Positions 41,001 through 52,400 are shown, counted from the stretch's first letter. The stretch is DNA of 64,000 nt from Symbiodinium natans (GCA_905221605.1 CAJNDS010002301.1:1746192-1810191); one strand, 5' to 3'. Numbers and translations: made by a program. Notes: generated by a model from the letters alone, not told the origin.

Positions 41001-43278
41001 GAAGTGCGGGCCCTACCCCTTGAAGAGCCTGAGCCGGAGGCTCTCAAAATTAGGGTTTAGGGGTTAGGGTTTAGGGCTTAGAGTTTCGGGTTTAGGGTTT
41101 AGGGACGTTGCATTGGGCACCTCGCTGCCAGAAGCGGCCTGAACCCCAAATCCCCAAATCCCAAACCCTGAGCCCTAAACCCTAAACCCGAAAACCCGAA
41201 AACCCTAAAACCCTAAAACCCGAAAATCCTAAAACCCTAAAATCCTAAAACCCTAAAACCCTAAAACCCCTAACTCCTAAATCCGAACCCCCAAAACCTG
41301 AACCCAAAAACCTCTCGAGCCCTCAAAGCCTAGCACCCAACCAGATTTTTTACAAAAAAACAGAAAAAAGTAAGATTTCTTTGCAAAAAACTCTTGAAGC
41401 CTAGAAGCCAAACACCCTAAACCCTAAACCCTAAACCCTAAACCCTAAACCCTAAACCCTAAACCCTAAACCCTAAACCCTAAACCCCAAGCCACCGACT
41501 CCCAGCCTGGGTGGGCGAGGGGCGCTCCTCGCGCAGCGCGGCACGAAGCGCGTTCCCGAGCTCCGCCTGGGCTTGGCAAGCTCCCTCCCCAAAAAGGGGT
41601 TTAGGGTTTAGGGTTTAGGGTTTAGGGTTTAGGGTTTAGGGTTTAGGGTTTAGGGTTTAGGGTTTAGGGTTTAGGGTTTGCAGGGCTTCTGGGGTTTGTA
41701 GGGCTCATAGGATTTGCAGGGTTTGCAGGGTGTATAGGGTTTGTAGGGTTTAGAGGGTTTGCAGGGCGAAACAAAAGGGTTTGGAGGGCTTCATAGGGTT
41801 TAGGCCTCGGATAGGGGAGCTTCGAGGGCCGAATCCTGCTACCCTAGACCTGCCCTGAAACCTGCTGCCCTAGAACTGCCCTCAGGTTGAATCGGTTGAA
41901 TCTAGAAGGGGAATTCAGGGTTTGGGGATATGGGTTCTAGGGTTGTATAGGGATTAGGACCCATAGCATTTTAAACGTTTGATTCTAAATCCCCCTAGGA
42001 GTTCGTGTTAGGGTTTAGGGCTGAGGGTTCGGAGCACAAGCAAAGAAGTTCCAACACCCGCTTGAGGAATATATGCCTTCAGATCATGAGGACGCCTACA
42101 TCGTTGAAGGTCTTCTAACCCTAAATCCTAAACCCTAAACCCGAAACCCTAATATGTATACATGTATATATATATATATATGTATATTCCTTTGTTAAGG
42201 CACGCAGGGGCCAGGTACAGGGTTAAAGGGTTTAGGGGCTGAGGGCTACCACCTTATAAACTTAACTACCTAGTCTTGGAAACCCCATTGAAGAATGGAG
42301 GATGGTCCCTAAAGTCGCAAAAGACACAACAACGATTGTTTTAACTGCAATTCGCCTAGGATTTTGACGTGCAACAATTCCTGCGAACAAGGGCAACTGC
42401 AACTTCATTGCCCTAAGCCCGATACCCTAAACCCTGAAAGAAAGTTGGTTCAAAATCGCTCGTGCGGGTTCCGCAGCCATGTACTTTAGGCCAAAGTTTG
42501 GGGTAACACCCACTTGGCCCCCGCGCAAGCTGCTGCCGCTCGGCCTGCAGCCTCGCCACCTGCCACATGTGTAGGTTTAGGGTTTAGGGTTTAGGGTTTA
42601 GGGTCTAGGGTCTAGGGTTTAGGGTTTAGGGTTTAGGTTTAGGGTGTAGGAGGTCCGTTTCCTGCAAGTATACAGCCCCCCTGTTTGGGTAATGAAAAAG
42701 CATATGTACGCAGATCTGTATATACTACACACATGTATGTATATGATTTATACATACATATATATATATATATACCCTATACGCTAAACCCAAAAGCTGT
42801 CCTATCTCACAGACATCGCGACGGCATAAGAAGATGACTCGGCGCCACTGAAGACGTCGTGAAGCAAACTCATGATCAACCGAGGTGCAGAGGAGTCCCC
42901 CTGAGGTGAAATTTAGGGTTTGGGTCTTGGGGCCTGTTTCTTAGTTGCTGAGTTCATAAGCCCCAAAAAAGTGTACACTTTCAGTTGGGAGTATAGTATC
43001 CCAAAAAGTGTACAGTGTACTCATTCAGCTTCGAAGGTTTCGAGTTGTACGTGTAGGGTTCAGGGTTCAGGGTTGTAGGGGTTGGGTTTTTTGGGATTTA
43101 GGGTTTAGGGTTTGGGGCAGACCGGTAAACCCGCCTCTCCTTCCATTCAGATTATAGCAAACTCCCTAAACCCTAAACCCTAAACCCTAAACCCTAAACC
43201 CTAAACCCTAAACCCTGGCTAGGGTTTAGGGTTTGGGCCCTCCTCTTCCTCCAACAGCTCCGCTTCCGCCAAGTGGTC
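23036..43278 (-). CDS. Probable coiled-coil protein gene, fragmentary
   Basis: I do not recognise this gene. Several minus-strand islands between CCCTAAA (left) and TTTAGGG (right) blocks encode Ala/Leu/Glu/Gln/Arg-rich helical peptides, mostly with AG|G acceptors and GC/GA donors, and can be joined in phase 0: 43243-43278, 42527-42559, 41528-41566, 40552-40590, 39928-39969, then 23828-23896 and 23036-23071 (stop). The peptides look like heptad coiled coil. If the join is right, one intron holds the whole 15-kb inverted-repeat block. The 46245-46385 frame might be the first exon. There is no homology anchor, so exon order, membership and ends are tentative, and the two groups could be separate genes. 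Confidence 0.42.
23738..23816 (-). repeat. CCCTAAA array
   Basis: Left flank of the candidate exon 23828-23896. Confidence 0.94.
23828..23896 (-). CDS. Candidate exon
   Basis: 23 codons starting DVLGAQESFQGRGAEAPWWR; acceptor CAG|GAC, donor GAG|GCGG, flanked by CCCTAAA (left) and TTTAGGG (right). Could belong to the coiled-coil gene or to another. Confidence 0.42.
23966..24075 (+). repeat. TTTAGGG array
   Basis: Right flank of the candidate exon 23828-23896; another copy at 24186-24235. Confidence 0.95.
24661..24704 (+). repeat. Left terminal inverted repeat of 15-kb block
   Basis: C12, GTGGCTGAGCAAAA, then GGGTCTATTTAGAAGC. Inverted copy at 39511-39554 with about four mismatches. No clear target duplication outside. 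Confidence 0.75.
24950..25690 (-). repeat. Inverted leading fragment of the tandem unit
   Basis: The + strand here matches the complement of segments in the following units: the frame with KKTIRGRDKQNERGVSFCF appears on + here and on - in each later unit. It is a head-to-head unit at the array edge. Confidence 0.7.
25691..26640 (+). repeat. Divergent, shortened tandem unit
   Basis: Shares the 26.2-26.6 kb GA-rich segments with later units but has its own 25.7-26.1 kb segment. First direct-orientation unit, partly unique. Confidence 0.6.
26641..28921 (+). repeat. Tandem unit, type A (2281 bp)
   Basis: Begins at ACAAGATAATTT. Type A carries a ~49-bp segment (AATGGCTTTTGGG...) absent from type B. 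GA-rich + strand, AT-rich middle. Open frames inside are shadows of purine richness. Confidence 0.85.
28922..31170 (+). repeat. Tandem unit, type B (2249 bp)
   Basis: Same order as the previous unit, without the 49-bp segment; sequence otherwise very similar. Confidence 0.85.
31171..33459 (+). repeat. Tandem unit, type A (2289 bp)
   Basis: Again has the 49-bp segment, so it matches 26641-28921 better than its neighbours; implies a ~4.5-kb A-B higher-order repeat. Confidence 0.85.
33460..35694 (+). repeat. Tandem unit, type B (2235 bp)
   Basis: Lacks the 49-bp segment. Confidence 0.85.
35695..37570 (+). repeat. Tandem unit, type B, 3'-truncated
   Basis: Fifth unit; array homology stops near 37570 inside the segment preceding the CACCTCTCTATG stretch of other units. 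Confidence 0.82.
37571..37805. other. Unique spacer between tandem array and AT minisatellite
   Basis: 235 bp, T-rich, no telomeric repeats, no gene recognised. Confidence 0.6.
37806..39410. repeat. Palindromic AT-rich minisatellite with GC spacers
   Basis: Runs of TTAAAATTA are punctuated by a ~23-bp spacer CTGCCCTGAGAGGCTCCCGG. Nine spacers read in one direction (37811-38570); from about 38690 to 39320 eight appear in reverse complement. A final short flip follows at 39320-39410. Total ~1.6 kb, nearly a perfect large inverted repeat. Confidence 0.9.
39511..39554 (-). repeat. Right terminal inverted repeat of 15-kb block
   Basis: Inverted match to 24661-24704, ending in a G-run. A second partial copy (39431-39449) forms a foldback with it, giving a hairpin at this end. 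Confidence 0.75.
39928..39969 (-). CDS. Candidate coiled-coil exon
   Basis: AALRALVAENRNLQ; acceptor CAG|GCG, GA donor. Last candidate before the 15-kb repeat block. Confidence 0.5.
40552..40590 (-). CDS. Candidate coiled-coil exon
   Basis: SHAAASERQELLR before a CGG|GCTC donor. Its acceptor would be CAG|T, an exception to the AG|G rule seen elsewhere. Confidence 0.38.
40617..40770 (+). repeat. TTTAGGG array
   Basis: About twenty heptamers, last three TTTCGGG; right of candidate exon 40552-40590. Confidence 0.95.
41121..41138 (-). CDS. Possible 18-nt micro-exon
   Basis: AASGSE between CAG|G and GAG|GTGC, in phase with neighbours. Too short to trust without RNA data. Confidence 0.2.
41410..41488 (-). 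repeat. CCCTAAA array left of candidate exon
   Basis: About eleven heptamers, paired across exon 41528-41566 with TTTAGGG at 41598-41679. Confidence 0.95.
41528..41566 (-). CDS. Candidate coiled-coil exon
   Basis: AELGNALRAALRE; acceptor CAG|GCG, donor GA, or GC two bases later. Flanked by long CCCTAAA (left) and TTTAGGG (right) arrays. Confidence 0.48.
41598..41679 (+). repeat. TTTAGGG array right of candidate exon
   Basis: About eleven heptamers, then TTTGCAGGG-type variants to 41770. Confidence 0.95.
42527..42559 (-). CDS. Candidate coiled-coil exon
   Basis: VARLQAERQQL; acceptor CAG|GTG, donor CTT|GCGC. Clear heptad-like Leu/Gln/Glu pattern. Confidence 0.48.
43243..43278 (-). CDS. Candidate coiled-coil exon
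   Basis: DHLAEAELLEEE; acceptor CAG|GAC, GA donor. TTTAGGG lies to the right, CCCTAAA to the left. Confidence 0.42.
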
Positions 43279-43463
43279 CTGGTGAGGCTTTCGTATGCTG
43301 GAGGACCGAGGACTTCGATGGTCGTGGAGTTTTAGGGTTTAGGGTTCAGGGTTCAGGGTTCAGGGTTTAGGGTTCAGGGTTGTGGTAGTTGAGGTTCACT
43401 CGAAGTTCTACGGGTATCCGGGCCAATACCTTTGGGTTGGTGGCTGCTGGCGTCGGCTTAATA

Positions 43464-43501
43464 CATGTGTGTGCTTGTGTGTGTGTGTGTGTGTGTGTGT
43501 G
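43464..43501 (+). repeat. (TG)n microsatellite
   Basis: About eighteen TG units. Confidence 0.88.
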
Positions 43502-43885
43502 CGCATATGGCTGGTGGATCTGAACATATGCATCTACATACACTTAATACATACATTCACGTATTCTGTATATGTCGGCCCAGCACCAAGTCTTTGGTAA
43601 GATACTCAGGTACACCGAAAGCCTGTGTGCTTCGTGTGAAGATTGCGCAGATGACAAGAAGTAGGGTGCATTGCGAGGAAGGACTAGGATCGAACTGCAG
43701 CCACCCGAAAAGATGAAGCTTTAGGGTTCACAGGGGGACCCTAAACCCTAAACCCTAAACCCTAAACCCTAAACCCTAAACCCTAAACCCTAAACGAGAG
43801 TTTGCTTTCGAGGGCCGCTCCGCAGCAAAATCCGATGTCACGATCCGGCCTGCGAGGGCGGATGATCGCTGTCCTGTGCACAGAA

Positions 43886-43994
43886 CCCAAAGGGTCCGAA
43901 GTACCTATATAGTAGAAAGTAGGGTTTCTATAGTAGGAATTACTATTATGGTTTGGGTAAGTGTCCCCCATATAGGTACTTAGGACCCTTTGGG
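43886..43994. mobile_element. Foldback MITE, family 3
   Basis: CCCAAAGGGTCCGAAGTACC at left and GGTACTTAGGACCCTTTGGG at right are inverted copies; AT-rich centre. Confidence 0.75.
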
Positions 43995-44936
43995 GAAGAG
44001 CTCCGACAGAGAGAAGACCACAAAACTGCAACCGCAGAGCTGTACGGGTTGCCAGCAACAAAAGCCCTGCACCCTGACCCCCACCCCCCCCGCCCCGACC
44101 CCACCCTAAAGCCTAGACACAAAACCCGAAACCCGAAACTGGAAACCCTGAACCCTACTGCCCATTGCACCGTCCCCCCCCCCAACACCAAAACAAACAA
44201 ATAAACCAACGTTGAAAGCTTGTGCGACACATAGACAAGATTTGGAAGGAGCTTGGGTTGGTTTCGAGCTGGCCAGGGCAACGTTGAAAGTTGGGTTTAG
44301 AGTTTTGAAATCTCAAGTCGTTTCAAGGATACTGCACACTGTGTAATAGAGGGGGCCTCTCAAAAGAGAATGAGACTGCATTTTGGGGCAGTTCGAACTA
44401 CGATACACGGATTCCAGGGGGCCAAAACGAGATGATGTAACAATTGCTGACGCTCCCGTATAGGACAACTTCTTAACAACAATCCTCGAAGCCGACACAC
44501 ACCTCGAAAGGCTTGGCAAAACCCTGAACCCTAAGCCTCATAAACCCTAGACCCTGAACCTTTTCTTTTTTGGGTCGCGTTCAAACTGCTCTCTTTGCCG
44601 CAAGACTAGGGCGACGCAGCTGTCAGCTCCCCGTACCGGTGCGGTACTCTTTGAGCACCAGGGAGCCATAGGTGCGACGGGCTTTTAGGGAGCAAAAGAA
44701 TACTCCTTTAGGGTTTAGGGTTTAGGGTTTAGGGTTGAACAATCATGTGTGCAAGGACCCTCCCAAAATGGCGGTGAACACACTCGAACTCACCATGATT
44801 GCATCTAGCACTTTTTTTTCCGTAGGGAAGGGGGACGGAGCCAGGCTTTTTTTGGGGCATTTTTTTGTTTTTTTTTGGGGATGTTTTTGGGTTAGGGTAT
44901 GTTTTTGGGTTTGGGGTTTAGGGTTTAGGGGTTAGG

Positions 44937-45072
44937 GGTCAGGGTTTAGGGTTTTAGGGTTTTAGGGTTTTAGGGTTTTAGGGTTTTAGGGTTTTAGGGT
45001 TTTAGGGTTTTAGGGTTTTAGGGTTTTAGGGTTTTAGGGTTTTAGGGTTTTAGGGTTTTAGGGTTTTGGGTT
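44937..45072 (+). repeat. Homogenised TTTTAGGG octamers
   Basis: About sixteen consecutive octamers with one extra T. Confidence 0.93.
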
Positions 45073-46244
45073 TAGAAAACCAAAAAAAACACCCCCAAAA
45101 ATACCAAAAACCATACCCAAAAAGAACCCCCACCCAAGGGGGACCAGGGGGGTGGCGATTGCTAATCTGAGTCGGGCATGAATTAAACCCTTAACCTCTC
45201 TCAGATGCCAAAATCTAAACCATGGTTGGGATAGTATTAAACATGTAAATTCCTATCCCTTATTGGATTTACGTACCCTTAACAGTGTAAAATGTTACCC
45301 CACTATGACAATAGCACACGAGCTCCATTCCGGCGTGCTTTGACCATATCAGTCGGGACAATTCACACATGCGCAGCCACCTGCACAACGTAAAGATTCT
45401 GGGATCCGCAATTAAAAACCGACAAGCATTGCCCCCCCCCCCCCCCCCCCCGAACATCGTTAACCCCTAAACAATACAAGCGAAACCCATAAAGCCCTAG
45501 ACCTGAAACTTCAAACCTTAAATCTTATAGCAGCCAAAACCTTGTCCCTTATCGCACCCGACAGCCGCATTCCCCTTTTGAGGAATCCCCTCTCGCTTAA
45601 GATCTGTTGGGTCACGCGCTGCTCTCCAACTTTTTGCGCATCGCTGGCCGCAGAGCAGAAACTCAAGGTCAGCTCTGAGATTGAGGTTTTACGGTTAGGG
45701 CTTAGGGTTTAGGGTTTAGCGTTGAGGGTTGCGGGTTGAGGGTTTAGGGTTTAGGGTACCCCATATAGCCATTTGGAATACACAGCTGTTGTGATCCGAA
45801 CCCAAAAAACCCTAGATCCCAAACCCTGAAGTATTTTCGTCCGGGAATCATGGTGGAGGCATTTTGAGGTTGAGGGGTTTGGGGTTTTCATTGAACCTTC
45901 CGAACCCGAAACCCTAAAGCCTAAAGCCTAAAGCGTAAACCCTAATCCCTAAACCCTAAACCCCATGTAACTTGAACCTAGGGCTCCAAAATCTGCAGAA
46001 CCTACTTTGGGCCAAAAGTCGATAGATCAAACCTACTGTGAGTTTAAGGTTTGGGAGTGAGAGGGTTCGAGGAATCGAGGGTTTGAGGGTTTGAGAGTTT
46101 GAGGGTTTGAGGGCTTGAGGGTTCGAGGGTTTGAGGGCTTGAGGGTTCGGGGTTTATAGGGTTTATGTTTTTAGATTCTAGGGCTTTAAGGACTTTGGGG
46201 TTTATAAAGGGCATAGGGTCCAAACTGTGGCGACTCCTTAGAGC

Positions 46245-46385
46245 CTGAAGCCGTGACGACAGAGCTGCCTCAATCTGACTCGCGGCCAGCGCCAAGAGAA
46301 AAGAGTTGGCTTTGCGAACAACTTCCGCGGGCCGTGAAGAAATGTTTTCCCAGGCCACAGACACTACTCCGGAAGAGAGTTTCAT
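46245..46385 (-). CDS. Possible first exon of coiled-coil gene
   Basis: 47 codons from ATG, helical, ending SSRLQ before a CAG|GCTC donor. It ends in phase 0 as the next candidate exon requires. No AG|G lies upstream of the ATG. Confidence 0.3.
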
Positions 46386-47883
46386 GACCCAGGGTTTAGG
46401 GTTAGGGTTAAGACTAACACTCTAAACCTTAAACGCTGGACCCTAAGGGGTGGGGCTGGCTTTGAGTAGTTGGGGGGACGAGATCCATGTGTTAGCTGCT
46501 TTACATTTAAGGCTTCGGCTGTTCGAAAACGGGGGCCAGTTTGAGCTCTTACGAGGTTGCTTTGGGCTTAGGGTCAGGGTTTAGGGTTCAGGGTTTAGGG
46601 CTTAGGATTAAGGGCTAGGGCTTATGGTTTAGGATTTAGGGTTTAGGGATAAGGGAATGCTGAGCAGGTTGGCATCACTATCATCCTGGGACCGCGCGGG
46701 ACGTGAATCCATCTCCCGAGCGTAGGACTTACCCTCCAGGTTCAGTCGTAAAGAGCCGCGCTGGCACATTCTACCTCAGCTGAGGGTAGAACCCTAAACT
46801 TAAATCCTAAACCCTAAACCCTAAACCCTAAACCCTAACCCCTAAACCCTAAACCCTAAACCCTAAACCCTAAACCCTAAGCCCTGCAGAGCCTAAAGCT
46901 CTACATCCCCAAATCCCTCAAAACCCCACCGAGGCTGAAACCCGAAACCCCCAGACTCTCAAGCAACCCTCAAACCCTAACATCCTATGTAAACTCATAA
47001 GGATGCAGGGAGGTGCAAGGGACAATCTCACATACAACCTTCATAAGCTAACATGAGCCCTTTATGGGGTTCAGGGTTGAGTGAGCCCGTTGAGTGGACC
47101 CTCACGCCCTCCTCGCTTGCCGCCCCTGGTAAACCCGAAACCCTTTGCACACGCGCGCACCCACCCACCACCCACCCACCCTCCAAGCCCGGGACGTTGG
47201 CAGCAAAAAGCTGCAGTGCGAGCTCGAGCTCGCATCTCTGAGGGCACCTGGTCCCGCGGGCCCCCGCGAAACATGGGTGGGTAAGGAGTCGAGGGGAGGG
47301 GGGAAGTAGGACCAGTGAACTTGAAAATCAAAAAAAAAACAAAACAAAACAAAGCATCATCCATGACTGACCCAAGTCTAACATATTCGCGGATTGGATG
47401 ACAGTCGCTATGACCCAAGTCTATCTATATATTAGCGGATTGCGGACTTGCATGTGCGAAATGTCTACAGATACATGTGGGCTGTAATTAGTGCTGTGGG
47501 CCGTGAGCTTTGGCGGCTAAACCCAAAATCCCCAAACCCTAAACCCCCTAAACCCCCTAAACCCGCAAACCCCTACACCCCTACACCCCAAAACCCCTAA
47601 ACCCTAAACTATGTTACCTCAGAGGAGTCCTGTTCATTCACCAAGGCGGTGTCTTCCATCTTCCTTAGCTAAAGGGTATTGGGCATCCTGCGTGCCGCAC
47701 CCGCTGCCCTAAACCCTTGTCATTCCTAAACCCGCAGCCCTAAACCATTGGCTTCATTAGGGTTTAGGGTTGAGGGTTGAGGGTTTAGGGTTTAGGGCAT
47801 AGGGTTTCGGGCTTAGGGTTTAGGGTTTATGGCTTGGCATCTCAAGTTTTGGGTTGAGGCTTTGCGCATGGTGGAGTCCCTTC

Positions 47884-48016
47884 AGGCCAAGAAACTAGGT
47901 GGTCAGTAACCTAGGCTTAAAAGGGTGCCCCCTTTTTTGCTTAAAAGGGTTTATAAGGGAACCTAAACGCCCCAAAAAGGGAATAAGGGCACTACTGGGC
48001 ATCCTAGGAAAGGCCT
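47884..48016. mobile_element. Foldback element, family 4
   Basis: Arms GGCCAAGAAACTAGG...CCTAGG and CATCCTAGGAAAGGCC with AAGGGTGCCCCC and AAGGGCACTACTGGGC; related to 55126 and 63441. Confidence 0.6.
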
Positions 48017-48912
48017 GCACCGACTTCCATCCGGAAAGGGCTTCACGCACCGACAGCGATCTTCTTCCTGGGTGGGCCAAACGGGTTTAGGGTCTAACTA
48101 CTATTTGCTTAAGGACCCTGCCCCCCCCCCCCCCCCACAAAAAAAAAAAAGCTTGCCCTTATGTGGGGAAGAATATTTTTCTTTTTTGGAGGGCTCCGAA
48201 GCAAGTAGTAGTTAAGGTTCAGGGATTAGGGGGCCCAAAGCAGGAAGCTGCCACCGTCATAGTTCAGGGTTTAGGGTTTAGGGTTTAGGGATCCTACAAC
48301 CGCTGACCCTCGCTTGCTCCATCCTGTTGCAGTGTTCTTGCTTGTTCGCTCAAAAGCCCAAGGCCGATTGTTTGGGGATTCAGTGTTGAGCATCTCCCCA
48401 CATGAAGTAGGGTTTATATTTCTTGTACCCCCAAAAGGACACCTGGTACATACACTCACCAAGATTACACAGGAACCTTATATACACTCACCAAACCCTG
48501 TGTCACATGAGCCCGCAAACCACATCACCCTGCCTAACCGCCCGAATACCTGCAGCCGAAGGGGAGGCTTCCAACTCCCAACAAAAAAGCACTCAGAAAA
48601 GTCGCACGGTTTAGGGTTTAGGGTTTAGGGTTTAGGGCTTTAAGGGGTAGGTACCTCTAGTGATATACCTTCTACGGGAGTCGGACTAAAGTTGGGCCCG
48701 GGGTAACGTAAGACTGAAGGGAAAGACATGACGAGAACGGCGGTCGCAACAACTTTTCAGATGGCAACAAATCAGTCTTGCCCTCCTGCACTTAGGTTTT
48801 GTTGACGTTAAAACACCCTGAATGCGACTTCAAGAAAGCCAACCCATGGCATTTTATGCCACTGCAGGGTACGGCGATTAACAGGTTTCAGGTTTTAGTT
48901 TTTTTCTATTTT

Positions 48913-48963
48913 GTGTGTGTGTGTGTGTGTGGGTGGGTGGGTGGGTGGGTGGGTGGGGGGGTT
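48913..48963 (+). repeat. (GT)n-(GGGT)n tract
   Basis: TG repeats run into about six GGGT units; G-quadruplex-capable. Confidence 0.85.
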
Positions 48964-49391
48964 GGGGGTTTGGGCAGCTTTGAGAGTCTCTTCAAGGAAT
49001 ACTCCCGACTAGAAGCGTGATAAGCATACTCTGCTTTAGGTTCCTTTGTTTGATATTCCTTTGGGGTTCTCTGGAAGCAAGGCTAGACCCAGGAGTAGGC
49101 TAATTAGGACCAAAAGGACCCTAAACCCTAAACCCTAAACCCTAAACCCTGAACCCTAAACCCTAAACCCTGAACCCTAAACCCTAAACCGTGAACCCTA
49201 AACCCTTAACCCTAAACCTAAACCCTAAACCCCAAGATAAAGGGGATTTTAAGGGAACCCCAACCCTAAAAAAGGGAGTCAGGGCCGACTCCGGATCCTC
49301 GAAAAACGAAACATGATTCCTAAACCCAAAACCCAAAACCCAAAACCCAAAACCCTAGCCCTAAACCCTGAACCCTAAAGGGAACTGTGGA

Positions 49392-49466
49392 TTAGGGACT
49401 TCTGGGCTCATGCTTCCGGCCGAGCTTCATGGCCGTCATGTGGCCGCGCAGTTCTCTGCCGACCAC
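49392..49466 (-). CDS. ilvC: ilvC last exon with stop
   Basis: [14 protein letters not shown] matches QVGKKLRGYMTDMK at the IlvC C-terminus, followed by [10 protein letters not shown] and TAA. The short tail differs from E. coli; a further intron within the tail cannot be excluded. Confidence 0.88.
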   Translation of the reverse strand: MVGRELRGHMTAMKLGRKHEPRSP

Positions 49467-52400
49467 CTGCTGCAAGCAGCTCACCCTAAACCCGAAACCC
49501 TAAACCCTAAACCCCATACCTCCCCTCCTCGTCCTACCACAAGGCCCCACAAGTCCACGACCACCCCACCCCCCGGCCGGAAGCCTTGACCCCAGAAGCC
49601 CTAAACCCTAAACCCCTGAACCAAATTCCTGAGAAAAGAAACAATGCCTTAGAACCCCGAAAAGCCCTCAAACCCTAAAACCCTCATGAAGTCCCAAAAA
49701 GCCCGAAAACCCTAAAGCCCCAAACCCGAAACCTCAAACCCGCTAAACCCTATAATCGGTAGATCCCTAAACCCCTGCGCCCGAAATCAGGAAATGAGGT
49801 GCCTCGACGGGGTGCGAGGCGATTGCCTCGTTCACCTCAGCACCCACCCCCACGAAGCCCCAGGAAGCCAGTTTGGGGCTTCAGAGGTTTAGAGTTTCAG
49901 TGTTTAGGGGTTCTAGATTTTCGCTTAAGGTTTAGGGCTTAGGGTCCGGGGCTTAGGGGAATTTAGGGATGTCGGTTCAGGGTTTCGGGTCTGGGGCTTA
50001 TCGGGCATTTCGTAGGGGTTCATGGTTCAGGGCTGTAGGTGTTGGGGTTTAAGCAGGGAGGTTCAGTGTTTGCGATGGGCCTTTGATAGACACGATAGTG
50101 GCGTAAAGGGTTTACGGGGCTTGCGGCCTTGTCGTGGGCCGTAAGTCCCATGAGACATGCGCATGGGGTTTGAGCTTTCAGGGGTGCAGGGTTCAAGGAT
50201 TTTTGGGGGTGAGGGAATTGAGTGAAGGGGCTCTATAAAAGAGCACGCGGATAACTATTTGCGCTTCATGTTCAGTCATTTCCGGAGTGTTCTTCTGCCT
50301 TTCATTCCCGATTGTGTGCGACTTGCGCTTTCTTTGCAACAGCTTGGAGAGACGATCCCATCCACAAGACCTCCCGGCGTTGACACAACTCCTACAGCCA
50401 CCTGCGCCCTGAACCTTGAGAAGAACAGGACCCGAACCGGAAGAACTCCGGCCATAACCCACCCTAAACCCTAAACACTAAACCCTAAACCCCAAACCCC
50501 AAACCCCAAACCCTAAACAACAAGGCAGGTCGCCGCCAACAGCGCCTGGTTGTCGACGCCGTTGTCGCCTCAGGGACCCGGCAACTCCGAAAATGCGCAG
50601 AGCCCTGGAACAGAACCCTAAAACCTTTGGCATAAACCAAAAGAATGCGAGAGAGTGAGAGATGGAGAGAGAGAGAGAGAGATATATATATATATATATA
50701 CATATGTATGTATAAGTATACATAAACAAATAGAAATAAATAAGTATACATATCAGCATCTATTCATATAATATTTTGCATAACCTTCAACAGGGGGTTA
50801 GGGAATTCGAAGGTTTAGGGCACTAAACCCCAAACCCCAAACCCCAAACCCCAAACCCCAAACCCCAAACCCCAAACCCCAAACCCCAAACCCCAAACCC
50901 CAAACCCCAAACCCCAAACCCTAAACCCTAAACCCTAAACCCTGCGTCCGGGCCTTTGTTGTACTTGGTGCCAATCACGCTGGTGTCTACCTTGGCCATG
51001 AAGTCCTGCGGAGCGCTTTCCGGTGCAAAAGGGTGGGGAAGTGGGCTTCGCTGAGCTTAAACCCTAAACCCTAAAACCCTAAACCCTAAAACCCTAAACC
51101 CAAAACCCTAAACCCTAACCCTAAGCCCTAAACCCGAAGCCCCAAGCCCGAAGCCCTAAGCCCTAAGCCCTAAGCCCTAAACCCTAAACGCTAAACCCTA
51201 AACCCTAAACCCTAAACCCCAAGTCAGAGAAGGAAGGAAGGGTCGGGAGCGGTGTTTGGGGGGGCCCAGGTGCACTCCGAGGTCCTTCAGCAAAGGCACG
51301 CAGGACTGGGTGTAGAGGTAGCCTCCGCATCTCTTGCTTCTTGACATGTGGGGGTGGGTTTAGGGTTTAGGGTTTAGGGTTTAGGGTTTAGGGTTTAGGG
51401 TTTAGGGTTTAGGGTTTAGGGTTTAGGGTTTAGGGTTTAGGGTTTAGGGCTAGGGTTTAGGGTTTAGGGCTTAGGGCTTAGGGCTTAGGGCTTAGGGCTT
51501 AGGGTTTAGGGTTTAGGGTTTAGGGTTTAGGGTTTAGGGTTTAGGGTTTAGGGTTTAGGGTTTAGGGTTTAGGGGCAGTTCCCTCAAAAAAACATCATGC
51601 CCTGGCAACCCGGAAACCTTAAGGCCCAAAACGCCACACCCTCAAAACCCTGAAGCCCCTAAAGCCCTAAACTCCCCCAAAGCCCTCAAGCCCCAAACCC
51701 TAGGGCGCTGAAACCCTAAACTCAAAACCCTACACCACCTAAGCAAAAGTGCCTAAACCCTAAACCCGAAAACCTGAACCCGAAACCCTAAACCCTAAAC
51801 CGCCTTGACAAGTGTAGAGGCGGCCTGTCAACTGTGCATCTCCAAAGGTTATGGTGCCCCTGAACCCTGAACATAAGGCTGCATGAACAACCTTAATTGC
51901 GTCCCATGATTGCTCTTCAGGGGTCTATAGGGCATAGGGCTTAGAGGTTGACATGAAGGGTTTGGGACTCAGGGGTTTAGGGTTCTAGGGTTCTAGGGTT
52001 CTGGGGTTCTGGGGTTCTAGGGTTCTGGGTTCTGCGGTTCTAGGGTTCTAGGGTTCTAGGGTTCTAGGGTTCTAGGGTTCTAGGGTTCTAGGGTTCTAGG
52101 GTTCGGGGACCTGATACGCCTTGGCCGGCATCCCTGGAAAGCCAAGGCAAACTGCTCAGGCTGGGGCAGCCGTACTCGGCGGTGTCTGAGATAACCTTGT
52201 TCATCTCATACAGCTTCCTTGGAAGGGGTTTAGGGTTTAGGGTTTAGGGTTTAGGGTTTAGGGTTTAGGGTTTAGGGTTTAGGGTTTAGGGTTTAGGGTT
52301 TAGGGTTTAGGGCAAGGGTGCTGAACCCGAAGCTCAAAACCTGCGAAAACAACAGTGAATCCTGGAGAAATATGGCTGCCCCGAACTGCCGCTGGAGTAT

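Larger units (their letters stand above)
46386..49391. other. Spacer between ilvC end and upstream candidate gene
   Basis: Telomeric blocks (46800-46880, 47755-47830, 48262-48290), a foldback element, C16 at 48121, and GT/GGGT tracts at 48913-48963. No convincing exon; a 12-codon island at 47214-47249 (minus) is too weak to call. Confidence 0.5.

Noticed and set aside
44560-44700. Minus-strand island between repeat blocks
   Set aside because: No AG|G acceptor and no convincing peptide.
45540-45690. Minus-strand island with FCSAASDAQKVGEQR
   Set aside because: Lies between repeat blocks like an exon but has no AG|G acceptor and two competing open frames.
47214-47249. VPSEMRARARTA between AG|G and GC
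   Set aside because: Signals fit but the peptide is low complexity and orphaned.
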